DNA of 64,000 nucleotides from Mycolicibacterium arenosum (GCF_024320865.1 NZ_JANDBD010000005.1:186001-250000), one strand, 5' to 3'; positions 1 through 8,466 are shown, counted from the first letter of the stretch. The notes: generated by a model not told the origin, from the letters alone. Made by a program: numbers and translations.

Positions 1-1331
1 GCGTCAACTCCCTGCCCCTTCCCGGTGCGGTGGGACGGGGCTCCGACGCGGCGATCTACCACGTGGAGATCGCGAATGTCGCTACGCTCGAACCGAATTC
101 GCCCGTGCTGATGAACGACGTCGTCGTCGGCAGCGTGCGACGCATGGACGTGCAGGACTGGCACGCCAACGTGGAGATCTCGGTGCAGCCGGGCGTGACC
201 GTTCCGGCCAACGCGGTGGCCAGCGTGGGACAGACGAGCCTTCTCGGCTCCATGCACGTCGCGCTCAACCCTCCGGTGGGCGAGGCGCCTGCGGGCGCGT
301 TGCCTCCGGGAGCCACCATCGGCCTCAACGACTCGTCGACCTACCCGACGACGGAGCAGACGCTTTCGTCGCTGTCCGTGGTCGTCAACGCGGGTGGGCT
401 CGGTCAGATCGGCGAGGTCGTCCACACCTTCAACGAGGCGCTCTCGGGCAGGGAAGAGGACTGGCGCAATCTGCTGACCCGGCTAGACGAGTTCATCGGC
501 ACGCTCGATCAGCAGCGGCAGAGCCTCGTCGCCACCATCGAGGCGCTCAACCGGATCGCCACCACGTTCGCCGACCGCCGAGGCGTGATCAGCGCTGCGC
601 TGCAACGTATTCCGCGCGCACTCGAGGTGCTGGATCAGCAACGCCCGCAGCTCACCACGGCGCTCACCAGGCTGGGGGAGTTCAGCGACACCGCCAACCG
701 ACTGGTCAACGACACCCAGACCGAACTGGTGACGAACCTGCAGAACCTGCAGCCCACGATCAAGGCGCTGGCGGACGTGGGGCCCGACCTCGACGCGGCC
801 CTGGCCTACGCGACCGTGTTCCCCTACGGTCAGAATCTCATCGACCGCGCCGTCCGGGGTGACTTCATCAACCTCTTCGCGACGATCGACATCTCCGGCC
901 CGCGACTGCGCAAGTCGTTCTTCCTGGGCACCCGAGTCGGCCAGGAGGGCCGCGACCTGGTGCCGCTACCGGGCGAGACGTTCTTCCAGCGCTACACCTA
1001 CGATCCGCTGGGTCGTCCGCTCGCGCCGGCCCCCGCCGGTGGACCGCTGGGGCCCGTGCCACCGGACAACCCCGGTCTGAACCCGGATCCGCCGGGCGCC
1101 GCGCGGAGTCTGCCGGGACCGGGTTCGTACCCGGCCGCACTGCCGGCGCCTCCGCCCGAAGCGGCTCCGATGCCTGCACCCACAGGCCCCGTGCTGCCCG
1201 TCGTGCCGCAGGCACGCGCGGACGGAACGGCGACGGACACCACTCAGCCGGGGGGTGGGCCGATCTTCGCGGGACCCTACGGCGCCGGCGGCACACCGCC
1301 GCCCGCAGCACCGACAGCCGGAGGTAGCTGA
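1..1331 (+). CDS. mceE: Mce-family lipoprotein MceE, N-terminus cut by window edge
   Basis: This is the fifth substrate-binding subunit of an Mce lipid importer, the one anchored as a lipoprotein. The reading frame is open from base 3 and begins with NSLPLPGA, the segment that in MceE proteins follows the lipidated Cys, so signal peptide and lipobox lie just outside the window. The visible 442 residues hold the MCE/MlaD beta domain (about residues 20-105), a long helical domain and a Pro/Gly/Ala-rich tail of about 100 residues. It overlaps mceF by one base (TGATG), so the two are translationally coupled. In known Mce complexes MceA-F form a periplasmic tube for lipids or sterols; the substrate of this system cannot be inferred. 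The low-complexity tail alone also occurs in MceD, but the lipoprotein-type N-terminus and the position before MceF favour MceE. Confidence 0.85.
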   Translation, partial: VNSLPLPGAVGRGSDAAIYHVEIANVATLEPNSPVLMNDVVVGSVRRMDVQDWHANVEISVQPGVTVPANAVASVGQTSLLGSMHVALNPPVGEAPAGALPPGATIGLNDSSTYPTTEQTLSSLSVVVNAGGLGQIGEVVHTFNEALSGREEDWRNLLTRLDEFIGTLDQQRQSLVATIEALNRIATTFADRRGVISAALQRIPRALEVLDQQRPQLTTALTRLGEFSDTANRLVNDTQTELVTNLQNLQPTIKALADVGPDLDAALAYATVFPYGQNLIDRAVRGDFINLFATIDISGPRLRKSFFLGTRVGQEGRDLVPLPGETFFQRYTYDPLGRPLAPAPAGGPLGPVPPDNPGLNPDPPGAARSLPGPGSYPAALPAPPPEAAPMPAPTGPVLPVVPQARADGTATDTTQPGGGPIFAGPYGAGGTPPPAAPTAGGS

Positions 1332-3040
1332 TGCTCACGCGTTTCGTCAGGATTCAGTTGGCGGTCTTCGCGGTGGTGTCCGTGATCGGCGTCGCCGTGA
1401 TGGCGTACACCTACGTGCAGGTGCCGACGCTGCTCGGCATCGGCCGGGTCGAGGTGAAACTTCAGTTGCCCACATCTGGCGGGCTCTACCGATTCAGCAA
1501 CGTGACGTATCGGGGCGTCGAAGTCGGCAAGGTCACCGACATCAGGGTCGTCAAGGGCGGCGCCGAGGCGACGCTGTCGATCGGCACGTCACCGAAGATC
1601 CCGGCCGACCTCCAGGCGGACGTCCGCAGCGTCTCGGCCGTCGGCGAGCAGTACGTCGATCTGCGGCCGCGCACCGACTCGGGGCCCTATCTGCAGAACG
1701 GCTCGGTCATCACCGGCGAGAACGTCTCGCTGCCGCCTCCGATCGGGCCCGTGCTGGACCGGGTGAGCAAGCTGGTCGAGACGTTCCCCAAGGACCGGCT
1801 GGGTGATCTGCTCGACGAGACGTACGAGGGATTCAACGGCGCCGGATTCGATTTCGGCTCGCTGCTGGACTCCGGCGCGACGCTGGCCAACGATCTCAAC
1901 GGCGTGGCCGACCAGACCCGTCTCCTCGCCGACGACAGCAGGCCGCTGCTCGAGGGTCAGGCGGCAACCGCGGACTCGATCCGGACTTGGGCGCGCAGTC
2001 TCGCGGGCTTCACCGGTCAGCTCGCCGCGAGCGACCCGCAGCTCCGCACCGTGCTGCAGACGTTCCCCGGTTTCTCCGACGAGGTGTCGAGCTTCTTGAA
2101 CGAGCTCAAGCCGACGCTGCCGGTGCTCCTCGCCAATCTCGGAACCGTCAGCGAGATTCTGATGACGTACAACGCGTCACTCGAACAGCTGCTGGTGCTG
2201 CTACCGCCGTATTTCGCTCAGCAGCAGTCGTATTCGTTGACGAGCGACTCCACCGGCGGCGCGCGTGGCGATTTCGCGGTCACCGTCAGCGACCCGCCCG
2301 CCTGCACCGTGGGGTTCCTGCCGCCGTCGTCCTGGCGCTCGCCAGCCGACGAGTCCGACATCGACACGCCGGATGACATCTACTGCAAGCTGCCGCAGGA
2401 TTCTCCGATCGCGGTGCGCGGTGCACGCAACTTCCCCTGCATCAGGCATCCCGGCAAGCGGGCCCCCACCGTCGAGATCTGCAACAGCGACAAGCCGTAC
2501 GAACCGCTGGCGATGCGGCAGCACGCCCTCGGTGCGGCGCCGCTCGATCCCAGCCTGATCGCGCAGGGCATTCCGATCGACGACCGTGCGACCCTCAACG
2601 AGGACATCTACGCGCCGGTGGAGGGCACGCCACTTCCGCCGGGGGCGGCACCTGCGGGAACCCCTCCGGGGCAGCCGGTTTCGCCGTTGGAGGCACCTCT
2701 CGCCGCTGCGGTGCCGGCGCCTCCGCCACCGGGTAACTCGCTCAACGGGGTGCCGATCGCCCCGCCGCAGGGGCCGCCGCCGGGTCCGGTGCCCGAGCCG
2801 ATGGGAGCGCCGCCCGGCCCGGTCGACGTCGTGCCGCCACCCGATGCCGGCGCGATCCCCGTGGCGCCCAGTGCATTCGGGCGAAGCGAGAAGGGCGACG
2901 GGCCGAGTGTCGCTTTCGCTCAATACAATCCGCGTACCGGTGAGTACGTCGGGTCCGACGGCAAGCTGTACACGGTGACGAACCTGGCCGCCGACTCTCC
3001 GCTGGAGAAGACGTGGAAGGACCTGTTGCTCACGGAGTGA
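1331..3040 (+). CDS. mceF: Mce-family protein MceF
   Basis: This is the last Mce substrate-binding subunit (569 aa). The N-terminus is a single uncleaved membrane anchor (about residues 5-27), followed by the MCE/MlaD domain (about 37-115, with V-E-V-G-K-V in the typical place), a helical domain to about residue 320 and a cysteine-containing region. The Pro-rich segment (about 425-520) is followed by a short conserved-looking C-terminal block with YNPRTGEYVGSDG, a motif common at MceF ends. It is the terminal gene of the mce operon; the next gene begins 35 bp later with its own GAGGAG site and may be cotranscribed. Mam proteins, which usually follow mce operons, are absent here and appear about 13.5 kb downstream. 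Confidence 0.88.
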   Translation: MLTRFVRIQLAVFAVVSVIGVAVMAYTYVQVPTLLGIGRVEVKLQLPTSGGLYRFSNVTYRGVEVGKVTDIRVVKGGAEATLSIGTSPKIPADLQADVRSVSAVGEQYVDLRPRTDSGPYLQNGSVITGENVSLPPPIGPVLDRVSKLVETFPKDRLGDLLDETYEGFNGAGFDFGSLLDSGATLANDLNGVADQTRLLADDSRPLLEGQAATADSIRTWARSLAGFTGQLAASDPQLRTVLQTFPGFSDEVSSFLNELKPTLPVLLANLGTVSEILMTYNASLEQLLVLLPPYFAQQQSYSLTSDSTGGARGDFAVTVSDPPACTVGFLPPSSWRSPADESDIDTPDDIYCKLPQDSPIAVRGARNFPCIRHPGKRAPTVEICNSDKPYEPLAMRQHALGAAPLDPSLIAQGIPIDDRATLNEDIYAPVEGTPLPPGAAPAGTPPGQPVSPLEAPLAAAVPAPPPPGNSLNGVPIAPPQGPPPGPVPEPMGAPPGPVDVVPPPDAGAIPVAPSAFGRSEKGDGPSVAFAQYNPRTGEYVGSDGKLYTVTNLAADSPLEKTWKDLLLTE

Positions 3041-3075
3041 GCGGCCGTAGACGGTGATATTCACGAGGAGATGAC

Positions 3076-3576
3076 ATGTCGGTAGTCAGCGCGCTGCGGT
3101 CAGCGGCAGCCTGGGGCGGGGTACTGGTGATGGCCGCGTCGTCAATGGCGCTCGCCCCGAGTGCGAATGCCAACGCCGAAATGCGGCTCGGCAATTACGA
3201 AGTCGCCAACAACCGATGGAACGACCACACCTGGATCTGGTCGGTGACGCATTCGTGCGGAGCGCCCGACTGCGCAACCTTCTTCGTCGACCCCGTCATC
3301 AATCCGGAAACACCCAACCTCAACGTGATCGCGATTCCTCGACCGCCCAAGAGTCAGCGGTTCCAGAACACCGCGTTCTGGGCCGACGGTAGGTACACGC
3401 TGACGGTCGACGTCATCGACGGGGTGCGTTGCATCGGCTACAACCTGCCGTCCCACGACGTCTACTCCTGGGATGCGGTGTCGCTGGCCGGCACCATCAC
3501 GTCGACGTACAACGCGGGATGCTACGGAGCGCCGGGAGGTACCAGCACGTACACGTTCTCGCTGATTCCGTTCTGA
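3076..3576 (+). CDS. Small secreted protein, paralogue of the gene at 4196
   Basis: A 166-residue exported protein of unknown function. A cleavable signal peptide is clear: hydrophobic core about residues 9-27 ending SANANA before EMRLG. The mature part has Trp-rich beta-like segments and four Cys, two as a C-x4-C pair (SCGAPDC) and two later, consistent with disulfides outside the cell. GAGGAG lies 5 nt before the ATG. It follows mceF by 35 bp on the same strand, so cotranscription with the mce operon is likely. The spacing of W-S-V, the Cys pair and the C-terminal beta strand resembles the secreted protein at 4196-4702, suggesting duplication. No function is assigned. Confidence 0.75.
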   Translation: MSVVSALRSAAAWGGVLVMAASSMALAPSANANAEMRLGNYEVANNRWNDHTWIWSVTHSCGAPDCATFFVDPVINPETPNLNVIAIPRPPKSQRFQNTAFWADGRYTLTVDVIDGVRCIGYNLPSHDVYSWDAVSLAGTITSTYNAGCYGAPGGTSTYTFSLIPF

Positions 3577-3608
3577 GCCGCAGGACGATTCGTCGGCGGC
3601 GCGGACGA

Positions 3609-4016
3609 TCAGATGTCGCCGCGCGTCCAGGTGGAGGCGCCGTTGCGGGCGTCGCAGGACAGGAACAGGCCGTCCGGAGCCTGCGCCATCTCGCCGTCGC
3701 GACCCGAGCAGTTGCTGCCCTCGATCTTGACGCCGCGGAGTTCGGTGGACCGGAACCAGCGTGGCTCGTACCGCCGCGGCGATCCGCAGAACACCACTCG
3801 GCCCCACGACGTCACGCCGAAGGCGTAGTAGGTGGTGTTGGTGCACGGTGCGCCCAGCACGGCGCCGGGTTGGATGCCCGGCACGCACGAGGGATCGTTG
3901 CACTCGGGCACAGGTGCGCCGGGATCCGGTGGCTCGGCCGCTACGGGGGGCGCTGAAAGCACGGCGGCGGCCAGCAGGGCAGCCGCGGCAGACAGGGCGA
4001 TTCGCACGACATCCAC
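3609..4016 (-). CDS. Small secreted cysteine-containing protein
   Basis: A 135-residue exported protein of unknown function, converging on the preceding secreted-protein gene. I place the start at the GTG at 4016 because it gives a compact signal peptide (VVRIALSAAAALLAAAVLS, cleavage near PVAA-EPPDP). Longer readings put 21 charged residues before it and run across the putative operator at 4029-4056. No good Shine-Dalgarno sequence precedes this GTG. The mature part has six Cys, several Trp and Tyr and no recognisable domain. Its 5' end faces the 4196 secreted-protein gene, so the two are divergent and share the region 4017-4195. Confidence 0.6.
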   Translation of the reverse strand: MDVVRIALSAAAALLAAAVLSAPPVAAEPPDPGAPVPECNDPSCVPGIQPGAVLGAPCTNTTYYAFGVTSWGRVVFCGSPRRYEPRWFRSTELRGVKIEGSNCSGRDGEMAQAPDGLFLSCDARNGASTWTRGDI

Positions 4017-4028
4017 TGTCGCACATGG

Positions 4029-4056
4029 GAGAGCGAAATTCTCCTCTTCCGAGAAG
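4029..4056. promoter_or_regulatory. Putative operator: alternating ATTCTC/GAGAAT half-sites
   Basis: The sequence reads GAGAgC-N3-ATTCTC-N7-GAGAAg. The ATTCTC-N7-GAGAAT arrangement recurs at 12022-12040 and the GAGAAT-N3-ATTCTC arrangement at 13708-13722. It lies 12 bp upstream of the start of the secreted-protein gene on the minus strand and in the region shared with the divergent gene at 4196. Binding by one regulator is inferred from the repeated architecture only. Confidence 0.4.
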
Positions 4057-4195
4057 ATCCCCGGCTCCCACGCCCGCACGCGGCCCGTGACCGGCTCCGC
4101 CTACGGTGCTGGATTCCCTCGTCTAGCTGCGGGTTGGGGTGTTAATGTGCACGGTGAGAACGACATTGCCGCCATGGAGACCCAAGGAGCAGTTC

Positions 4196-4702
4196 ATGGG
4201 CGTAGTCAGAGTGATCGCGGCGGCGGCGATGCTCGCCACCGCACCGGTGCTGACGGCGCCGACGGCCGCCGCCGAGTACGAGCAGTACGCTCCCAACGGG
4301 ACGTACTACGTCGTCTCGAACGGAGAATGGGCCCGGACGAACGATCGATACCAGGACGAACCGTCGGTCAGGAGCACCTGGACCGTCAACACCACCTGCA
4401 CCAGTGCGTTCACCTGTGCGGGAAAGGTGACCAGCAGCCTCGGCTGGACTGAGGACATCTACAAGACCAACGATTCATGGTATGTCAAACACTATGTGTC
4501 CGACTGGATTCCGTGCCCCGACGGCACCAGGGGACCCGGCCTGCAGGTGTACCGCTTCTACTCCGCCGACGAAGAGGGCATGAAGACCGACAACACGGAC
4601 CTGTACGTCGGCGAGGATCAGACGACCGGTGAGAGCGGTGCGTGCGGCAGGAACAAGTCCGTCGTACTCACCCTGCCCGTGAAGATCAGCCGGATCGCCT
4701 GA
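4196..4702 (+). CDS. Small secreted protein, paralogue of the gene at 3076
   Basis: A 168-residue exported protein. The ATG at 4196 is chosen because AAGGAG lies 6 nt upstream and the N-terminus becomes a clean signal peptide (VRVIAAAAMLATAPVLTAP, cleavage near TAAA-EYEQ). The mature part has paired Cys (TTCTSAFTC), then two more (WIPCPDG and GACG), and several Trp/Tyr. The order W-T-V, Cys pair, aromatic segment, Cys, C-terminal strand parallels the protein at 3076-3576, so I read them as paralogues. It converges on the P450 gene with 21 bp between the stops. Function is unknown; a role at the envelope is only an inference from export. Confidence 0.75.
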   Translation: MGVVRVIAAAAMLATAPVLTAPTAAAEYEQYAPNGTYYVVSNGEWARTNDRYQDEPSVRSTWTVNTTCTSAFTCAGKVTSSLGWTEDIYKTNDSWYVKHYVSDWIPCPDGTRGPGLQVYRFYSADEEGMKTDNTDLYVGEDQTTGESGACGRNKSVVLTLPVKISRIA

Positions 4703-4723
4703 CCGCGCCGGGGGGCACCCCCG

Positions 4724-6004
4724 TCAGCTGACGGGGGTGAACCTGATGTTGATCTCGGTGAGCCCGCGCAGGATGAACGTCGGCTCGTAGGTGTAGTTGC
4801 GATCGCCGGCCGGACCGTGCTTGTCCTCGTCGATCGTGATGTCGGCCATCCGGTCGAGGATGCGTTCGATCGACACCCGGCCTTCGACTCGGGCGAGCGG
4901 CCCGCCGGGGCAGGAGTGCACGCCGCGGCCGAACGCGATGTGCTCGCGGACGTTCTTGCGGTCGAGGTCGAACTCGTGCGGGTTCTCGAAACGGCCGGGA
5001 TCGCGGTTGACCGCACCGGGGCACACCATCAACGTCGTGCCCGCGGGCACGTCCAGATCGCCGACCGTGGTGTTCTTCTTGGCGAGCCGGAACTGGCTCT
5101 TGACGGGCGCGTCCATGCGCAGCGATTCCTCGACGAACACCGGGATGCGGCTGCGGTCGTCGCGAAGCGCCTGCTGGACGTCGGGACGGTCGCCGAGCAC
5201 CTTCATCGACGCCGACAGCAGCTTCGTGGTGGTCTCCTGACCCGCGGCGAACAGGAACGTCGCCGACCGCGCGACTTCGAGCACCGGCGGCACGGAACCG
5301 TCGGGGTAGTTGGCGGTTGCCAGCGCGGTGAGGACGTCGTCGCGCGGATTGGCGCGGCGGTCTTCGAGATAACCGACGAACTTCTCGTCGAGCCACTCGA
5401 GCGGATTCAGGCCCACCAGGTCGGTGTGGTCGAGTGAGCCGACGATGGCGCCGGGGCGCGGGGAGCCGAGCACGATGCGGAACTCCTCGTGGTCCTGCTC
5501 GGGAACCCCGAGCATGTCGGCGATCACCAGCAGCGAGAAGGGCTTGGCGTAGGCGGAGAGGAATTCGCACGACCCGTTGGCGACGAAGTCGTCGAGACAC
5601 TCATCGGCCAGCCGCCACATGAAGTCCTCGTTCTCCTTCAGCCGGCGCGGCGTGAGCAACCGGTTGAGCAGCGAGCGGGCGTTGGTGTGGTCCGGCGGGT
5701 CCATGGTGACCATGTGCTCGAACATCGGCATCTGCGAGCGGTGTGCGGCGATCTGCTCGGTGATGTCGTCGCCCTCCGGAGTGAACGGCAGCGGCGGAAA
5801 GGGACCCGCGACCGCGATGCACGACGAGAACGTGTCGGTGTCCTTCAGCACGACGGCGGCCTCTTCGTATCCGGTGATCGCCAGAACGCCGTAGTTGGGT
5901 TCCTTCACGATCGGGCACTTGCCACGGAGGTGGTCGAAGTAGGGGTGCGGGTCGGGGACCAGCGACGGGTCGGTGAAGTAGTCGACGGTGTCGAAATCGG
6001 TCAT
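4724..6004 (-). CDS. Cytochrome P450 monooxygenase
   Basis: A haem-thiolate monooxygenase of 426 aa. The oxygen-activating I-helix AGQETT is at residues 254-259, E293-x-x-R296 forms the K-helix pair, and the haem loop FGRGVHSCPGG carries ligand Cys365. Length and lack of a membrane anchor fit soluble bacterial class I P450s, which take electrons from a ferredoxin; no ferredoxin gene is adjacent. The start is the ATG at 6004 (MTDFDTVDYF) with AGGGA about 10 nt upstream; upstream in-frame codons do not look coding. It is divergent from the TetR gene at 6203, and the shared region contains two inverted repeats, so repression by that TetR is likely. The CYP family and substrate cannot be assigned; nearby mce and acyl-CoA genes suggest a lipid or steroid. 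Confidence 0.92.
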   Translation of the reverse strand: MTDFDTVDYFTDPSLVPDPHPYFDHLRGKCPIVKEPNYGVLAITGYEEAAVVLKDTDTFSSCIAVAGPFPPLPFTPEGDDITEQIAAHRSQMPMFEHMVTMDPPDHTNARSLLNRLLTPRRLKENEDFMWRLADECLDDFVANGSCEFLSAYAKPFSLLVIADMLGVPEQDHEEFRIVLGSPRPGAIVGSLDHTDLVGLNPLEWLDEKFVGYLEDRRANPRDDVLTALATANYPDGSVPPVLEVARSATFLFAAGQETTTKLLSASMKVLGDRPDVQQALRDDRSRIPVFVEESLRMDAPVKSQFRLAKKNTTVGDLDVPAGTTLMVCPGAVNRDPGRFENPHEFDLDRKNVREHIAFGRGVHSCPGGPLARVEGRVSIERILDRMADITIDEDKHGPAGDRNYTYEPTFILRGLTEINIRFTPVS

Positions 6005-6076
6005 CTGGTGGTGCGTCCCTTCGGGGCGGTCGTCAGGCGTACTGCGGCGGTCGGCATCGATCGATGGGCTGAAAGT

Positions 6077-6147
6077 GCTGAGCGCCTGCTTAGCATGACG
6101 TACTGTCGTTGTCGTGGTCAAGGTCACAGCACTTAGCTGCGGCTAAG
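6077..6147. promoter_or_regulatory. Two inverted repeats between P450 and TetR genes
   Basis: A perfect repeat CTTAGC-N4-GCTAAG lies at 6132-6147. An imperfect one, GCTGAGC-N4-GCTTAGC, lies at 6077-6094. Both contain the half TTAGC and sit in the only region shared by the divergent P450 (start 6004) and TetR (start 6203) genes, which is where an autoregulating TetR usually binds. Confidence 0.45.
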
Positions 6148-6202
6148 ATTCCCGACGACCTCGGGATCGTCGGAACTCGACACGCGAACGGATGGGGGGG
6201 AG

Positions 6203-6796
6203 ATGACTTCTCCACGAAGGCTCGGTGCGCCCGATGCGAAGAACCGCGTCGTCCTCCTCGATGCCGCCGAGCAGTTGATGATCGACGAGGGCTACGCCGC
6301 GGTGACGTCCCGGCGCATCGCCGAGAAAGCCGATCTGAAGCCCCAATTGGTGCACTACTACTTCCGCACGATGGACGACTTGTTCCTCGCGCTGTTCCGG
6401 CGACGTGCCGAGCAGGGGATGGCCGCGCAGGCGCTGGCGTTGGAATCCCCCCAACCGCTGTGGGCGCTGTGGCGGTTCATGACGGATCCCTCGGCGACCC
6501 GCCTGACGCTGGAGTTCATGGGCCTCGCCAACCATCGAAAGGCGTTGCACGCCGAGATCGCCGTGTACGCCCAACGGGCGCGCGAGGAGCAGACTAAAGC
6601 GCTCACGACGATTCTCGAGCGGTACAGCATCGACATGTCCGACGTGCCCGCGGTGGTGTGGACGTTCTTCGCGACCGGCGCCTCGCAGGTGCTGGTCTTC
6701 GAGCGCAGTCTCGGCATGACCGAGGGGCACACCGACATCCTCAAGTTCCTGGAAGACCAGATCCGCGCCCTGGAGGGCGACCCGATCCAGTCCTGA
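6203..6796 (+). CDS. TetR-family transcriptional regulator
   Basis: A 197-aa TetR repressor. The N-terminal helix-turn-helix is clear (AAEQLMIDEGYAAVTSRRIA, then LVHYYFRTMDDLF, about residues 20-62); the rest is the ligand-binding and dimerisation part. The start has a purine-rich GGGGGGGAG just before the ATG. It is divergent from the P450 gene, which is the most likely target. Its end faces a convergent secreted-protein gene 5 bp away. The ligand is unknown; a lipid or CoA ester is plausible from context only. Confidence 0.88.
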   Translation: MTSPRRLGAPDAKNRVVLLDAAEQLMIDEGYAAVTSRRIAEKADLKPQLVHYYFRTMDDLFLALFRRRAEQGMAAQALALESPQPLWALWRFMTDPSATRLTLEFMGLANHRKALHAEIAVYAQRAREEQTKALTTILERYSIDMSDVPAVVWTFFATGASQVLVFERSLGMTEGHTDILKFLEDQIRALEGDPIQS

Positions 6797-6801
6797 CGTC
6801 G

Positions 6802-7242
6802 CTACCAGTGCCGAATGGAGCAGAGCGCGCCCTTGGGCCCCTGATTGGTCGCCACGACCACGCCGTCGACCGCCAGCACGCAGTGGAAGTTCGGGCGCTG
6901 CGGTGAGTCGAGACTGGTGGCCGTCACCATCGCCCACTGGTCGGGGTTGGCCAGCATCACGTCCAGCGTCCACATCTGGTTCGGTCCCAGGTCCGCTTCC
7001 ACGTTCGGGCTGTAGAGATACGGATTGTGGCTGTACTCCGCGAAGTTGGGCGGGTCGACGTCCCGGTAGTAGATCTCGGCGCCGGCGTACGGAGTCTCGG
7101 TGAAGACCGTGTACTTGACGTGGCGCAGCGGCGGCTCCGCCGCGGCGGACGGTGCACCGACCCCGGTGATCAGCAGCGTTGTCGCCAGGACGGCACCGAC
7201 GAGCGCCCGTGCGGACACGGCGAGACCACGCGTGAACATCAT
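6802..7242 (-). CDS. Small secreted protein with distant MmpS-like features
   Basis: A 146-residue exported protein. Its signal peptide spans about residues 3-35 and ends SAAA-EPPLR. The mature part (VKYTVFTETPYAGAEIYYRD, a central MWTLDVML and a C-terminal Cys/VDGVVV/Cys segment) resembles the beta fold of MmpS proteins, but I cannot confirm homology. The start overlaps the stop of the upstream TetR gene as ATGA, so the two are translationally coupled, an unusual regulator-plus-secreted-protein pairing. An alternative ATG lies one codon later. Confidence 0.72.
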   Translation of the reverse strand: MMFTRGLAVSARALVGAVLATTLLITGVGAPSAAAEPPLRHVKYTVFTETPYAGAEIYYRDVDPPNFAEYSHNPYLYSPNVEADLGPNQMWTLDVMLANPDQWAMVTATSLDSPQRPNFHCVLAVDGVVVATNQGPKGALCSIRHW

Positions 7243-7985
7243 TTCCGAATTTTAGAACGACGTTCGCGTGGGCGGGTCCGTTTGGCCGCGAACGCCGGGT
7301 CGTCGGCTGCGTCGTCCCGGCTCGGCGGCGCTATCGAGTACCCCGCCACCAGAGCGCCGATGTCGCGGCCGACGACGTCGGCGAACGATCGAGTCCCGTA
7401 GGCACCGGCGGCCCACTTCCGAGCCCCCTCGGACACCAGCGACTGCGCGACTCCCGCGAGGTGCGCCACGTCTGCCGCGCCGAGGTGCGCGGGTAGCTTG
7501 CCGTCGGCCCTGGCGCGTTCGAACAGTGCGCCGAACAGGTCGCCGGTCCACTCGGGGCGGGTGGTTCCAGGGGAGCCCTCGCCGACGACGCGGCGGTAAC
7601 CCTCGACGATCGTCCGGATGATGAGTTCCGGGGTGTTGCGGCGCATGTGGGACTCGAGGCTCGTCAGTGCGGCCGCGATGACATCGGCGAGCTCGTAGGG
7701 GCGGTCGAGGAGCGGCAGCGTCGCCGCGTACGCCGCCTCCCTGGAGACGGCGACGAACTCGAAGAGCACGTCCTCCTTGCGCGGAAAGTAGAAGTAGAAC
7801 AACGCCTTCGACACCCCGGCGGCGCGGCAGATGTCGGCGACCGTCGTCTCCTGGTATCCGTTCGCCCGCCACAGCATGAACGCCGACTCCACCAGCGCCT
7901 GCTTCGTCTGGTGGGCGCGCGCCTGATGGAACGAGGCGCGACGTTGACCACGGTCAGCTTCGCCGTTGCGCGCAGTTATCGCCAT
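7239..7985 (-). CDS. TetR-family transcriptional regulator
   Basis: A 248-aa TetR regulator with a strong helix-turn-helix (ALVESAFMLWRANGYQETTV, then GVSKALFYFYFPRKEDVLFE, about residues 30-75). Unusually it has a basic C-terminal tail (KRTRPRERRSKIRK) that could add DNA or membrane contact. It is divergent from the SnoaL-like/SDR/ADH operon, whose promoter overlaps a CTAA-N8-TTAG repeat, so that operon is the likely target. The gene for a secreted protein overlaps its stop codon. The ligand is unknown. Confidence 0.88.
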   Translation of the reverse strand: MAITARNGEADRGQRRASFHQARAHQTKQALVESAFMLWRANGYQETTVADICRAAGVSKALFYFYFPRKEDVLFEFVAVSREAAYAATLPLLDRPYELADVIAAALTSLESHMRRNTPELIIRTIVEGYRRVVGEGSPGTTRPEWTGDLFGALFERARADGKLPAHLGAADVAHLAGVAQSLVSEGARKWAAGAYGTRSFADVVGRDIGALVAGYSIAPPSRDDAADDPAFAAKRTRPRERRSKIRK

Positions 7986-8014
7986 GTGAGCCGCTTTCCA
8001 GGTCCAGTTCAGTG

Positions 8015-8043
8015 TTGACCGAAGTCTAATTTATCGTTTAGCG
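8015..8043 (+). promoter_or_regulatory. Putative promoter and overlapping operator of the SnoaL/SDR/ADH operon
   Basis: TTGACC at 8015-8020, a 17-bp spacer and a weak -10 TTAGCG at 8038-8043 would place the transcript start close to the GTG at 8053, so translation may be leaderless. The repeat CTAA-N8-TTAG (8026-8041) covers the spacer and -10, as expected for a repressor site of the divergent TetR. Confidence 0.4.
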
Positions 8044-8052
8044 TCGGGAGCC

Positions 8053-8466
8053 GTGCATCCTGATGAAGCTGAGATCATCAAGGTTCTGACGAGATACGCC
8101 ACCGGAATCGACTTCTGCGACTGGCCGCTGTTCCGGTCCTGCTGGACCGATGAGGTCGACCTCGATTACGGCGACGTCGGCCACTTCACCGACCCGGATG
8201 CGTTCACGCAGTTGTTCTCTCAACTGCACGATCCGATGGGGCCCACGTACCACCGGCTGTCCAATTTCGTCGTCGAGGTCGGCGGCGACACCGCGACGGC
8301 GCGTACCTACGTCCGGGCGGTGCTGATGATGACCGACGACCCGAACGCGCAGTGGGTCGAGGCGGTCGGACACTACGACGACGTACTGGCCCGCACCGCC
8401 GACGGTTGGCGCATCCGCAAGCGAGTGACCAGGACACCGCGGATCACGACCGGGGGCGGCGCGTGA
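8053..8466 (+). CDS. SnoaL-like / NTF2-fold protein
   Basis: A 137-aa protein of the SnoaL-like NTF2 superfamily: an N-terminal helix with the ring-closing DEAEIIKVLTRYATGIDFCD pattern, then FRSCWTDEVDLDYG, and C-terminal strands ending GWRIRKRVTRT. Members act as small hydrolases, isomerases or dehydratases, or as non-catalytic binders, and are common in steroid and aromatic degradation clusters. The GTG at 8053 has no usable Shine-Dalgarno spacing but sits where leaderless transcription would begin. The stop overlaps the following SDR start as GTGA. Catalytic role unresolved. Confidence 0.8.
   Translation: MHPDEAEIIKVLTRYATGIDFCDWPLFRSCWTDEVDLDYGDVGHFTDPDAFTQLFSQLHDPMGPTYHRLSNFVVEVGGDTATARTYVRAVLMMTDDPNAQWVEAVGHYDDVLARTADGWRIRKRVTRTPRITTGGGA

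Noticed and set aside
1486..4079. Several 60-300 codon frames opposite or beside mceF and the secreted-protein genes
   Set aside because: They overlap genes with clear signal peptides or MCE domains and have atypical composition.
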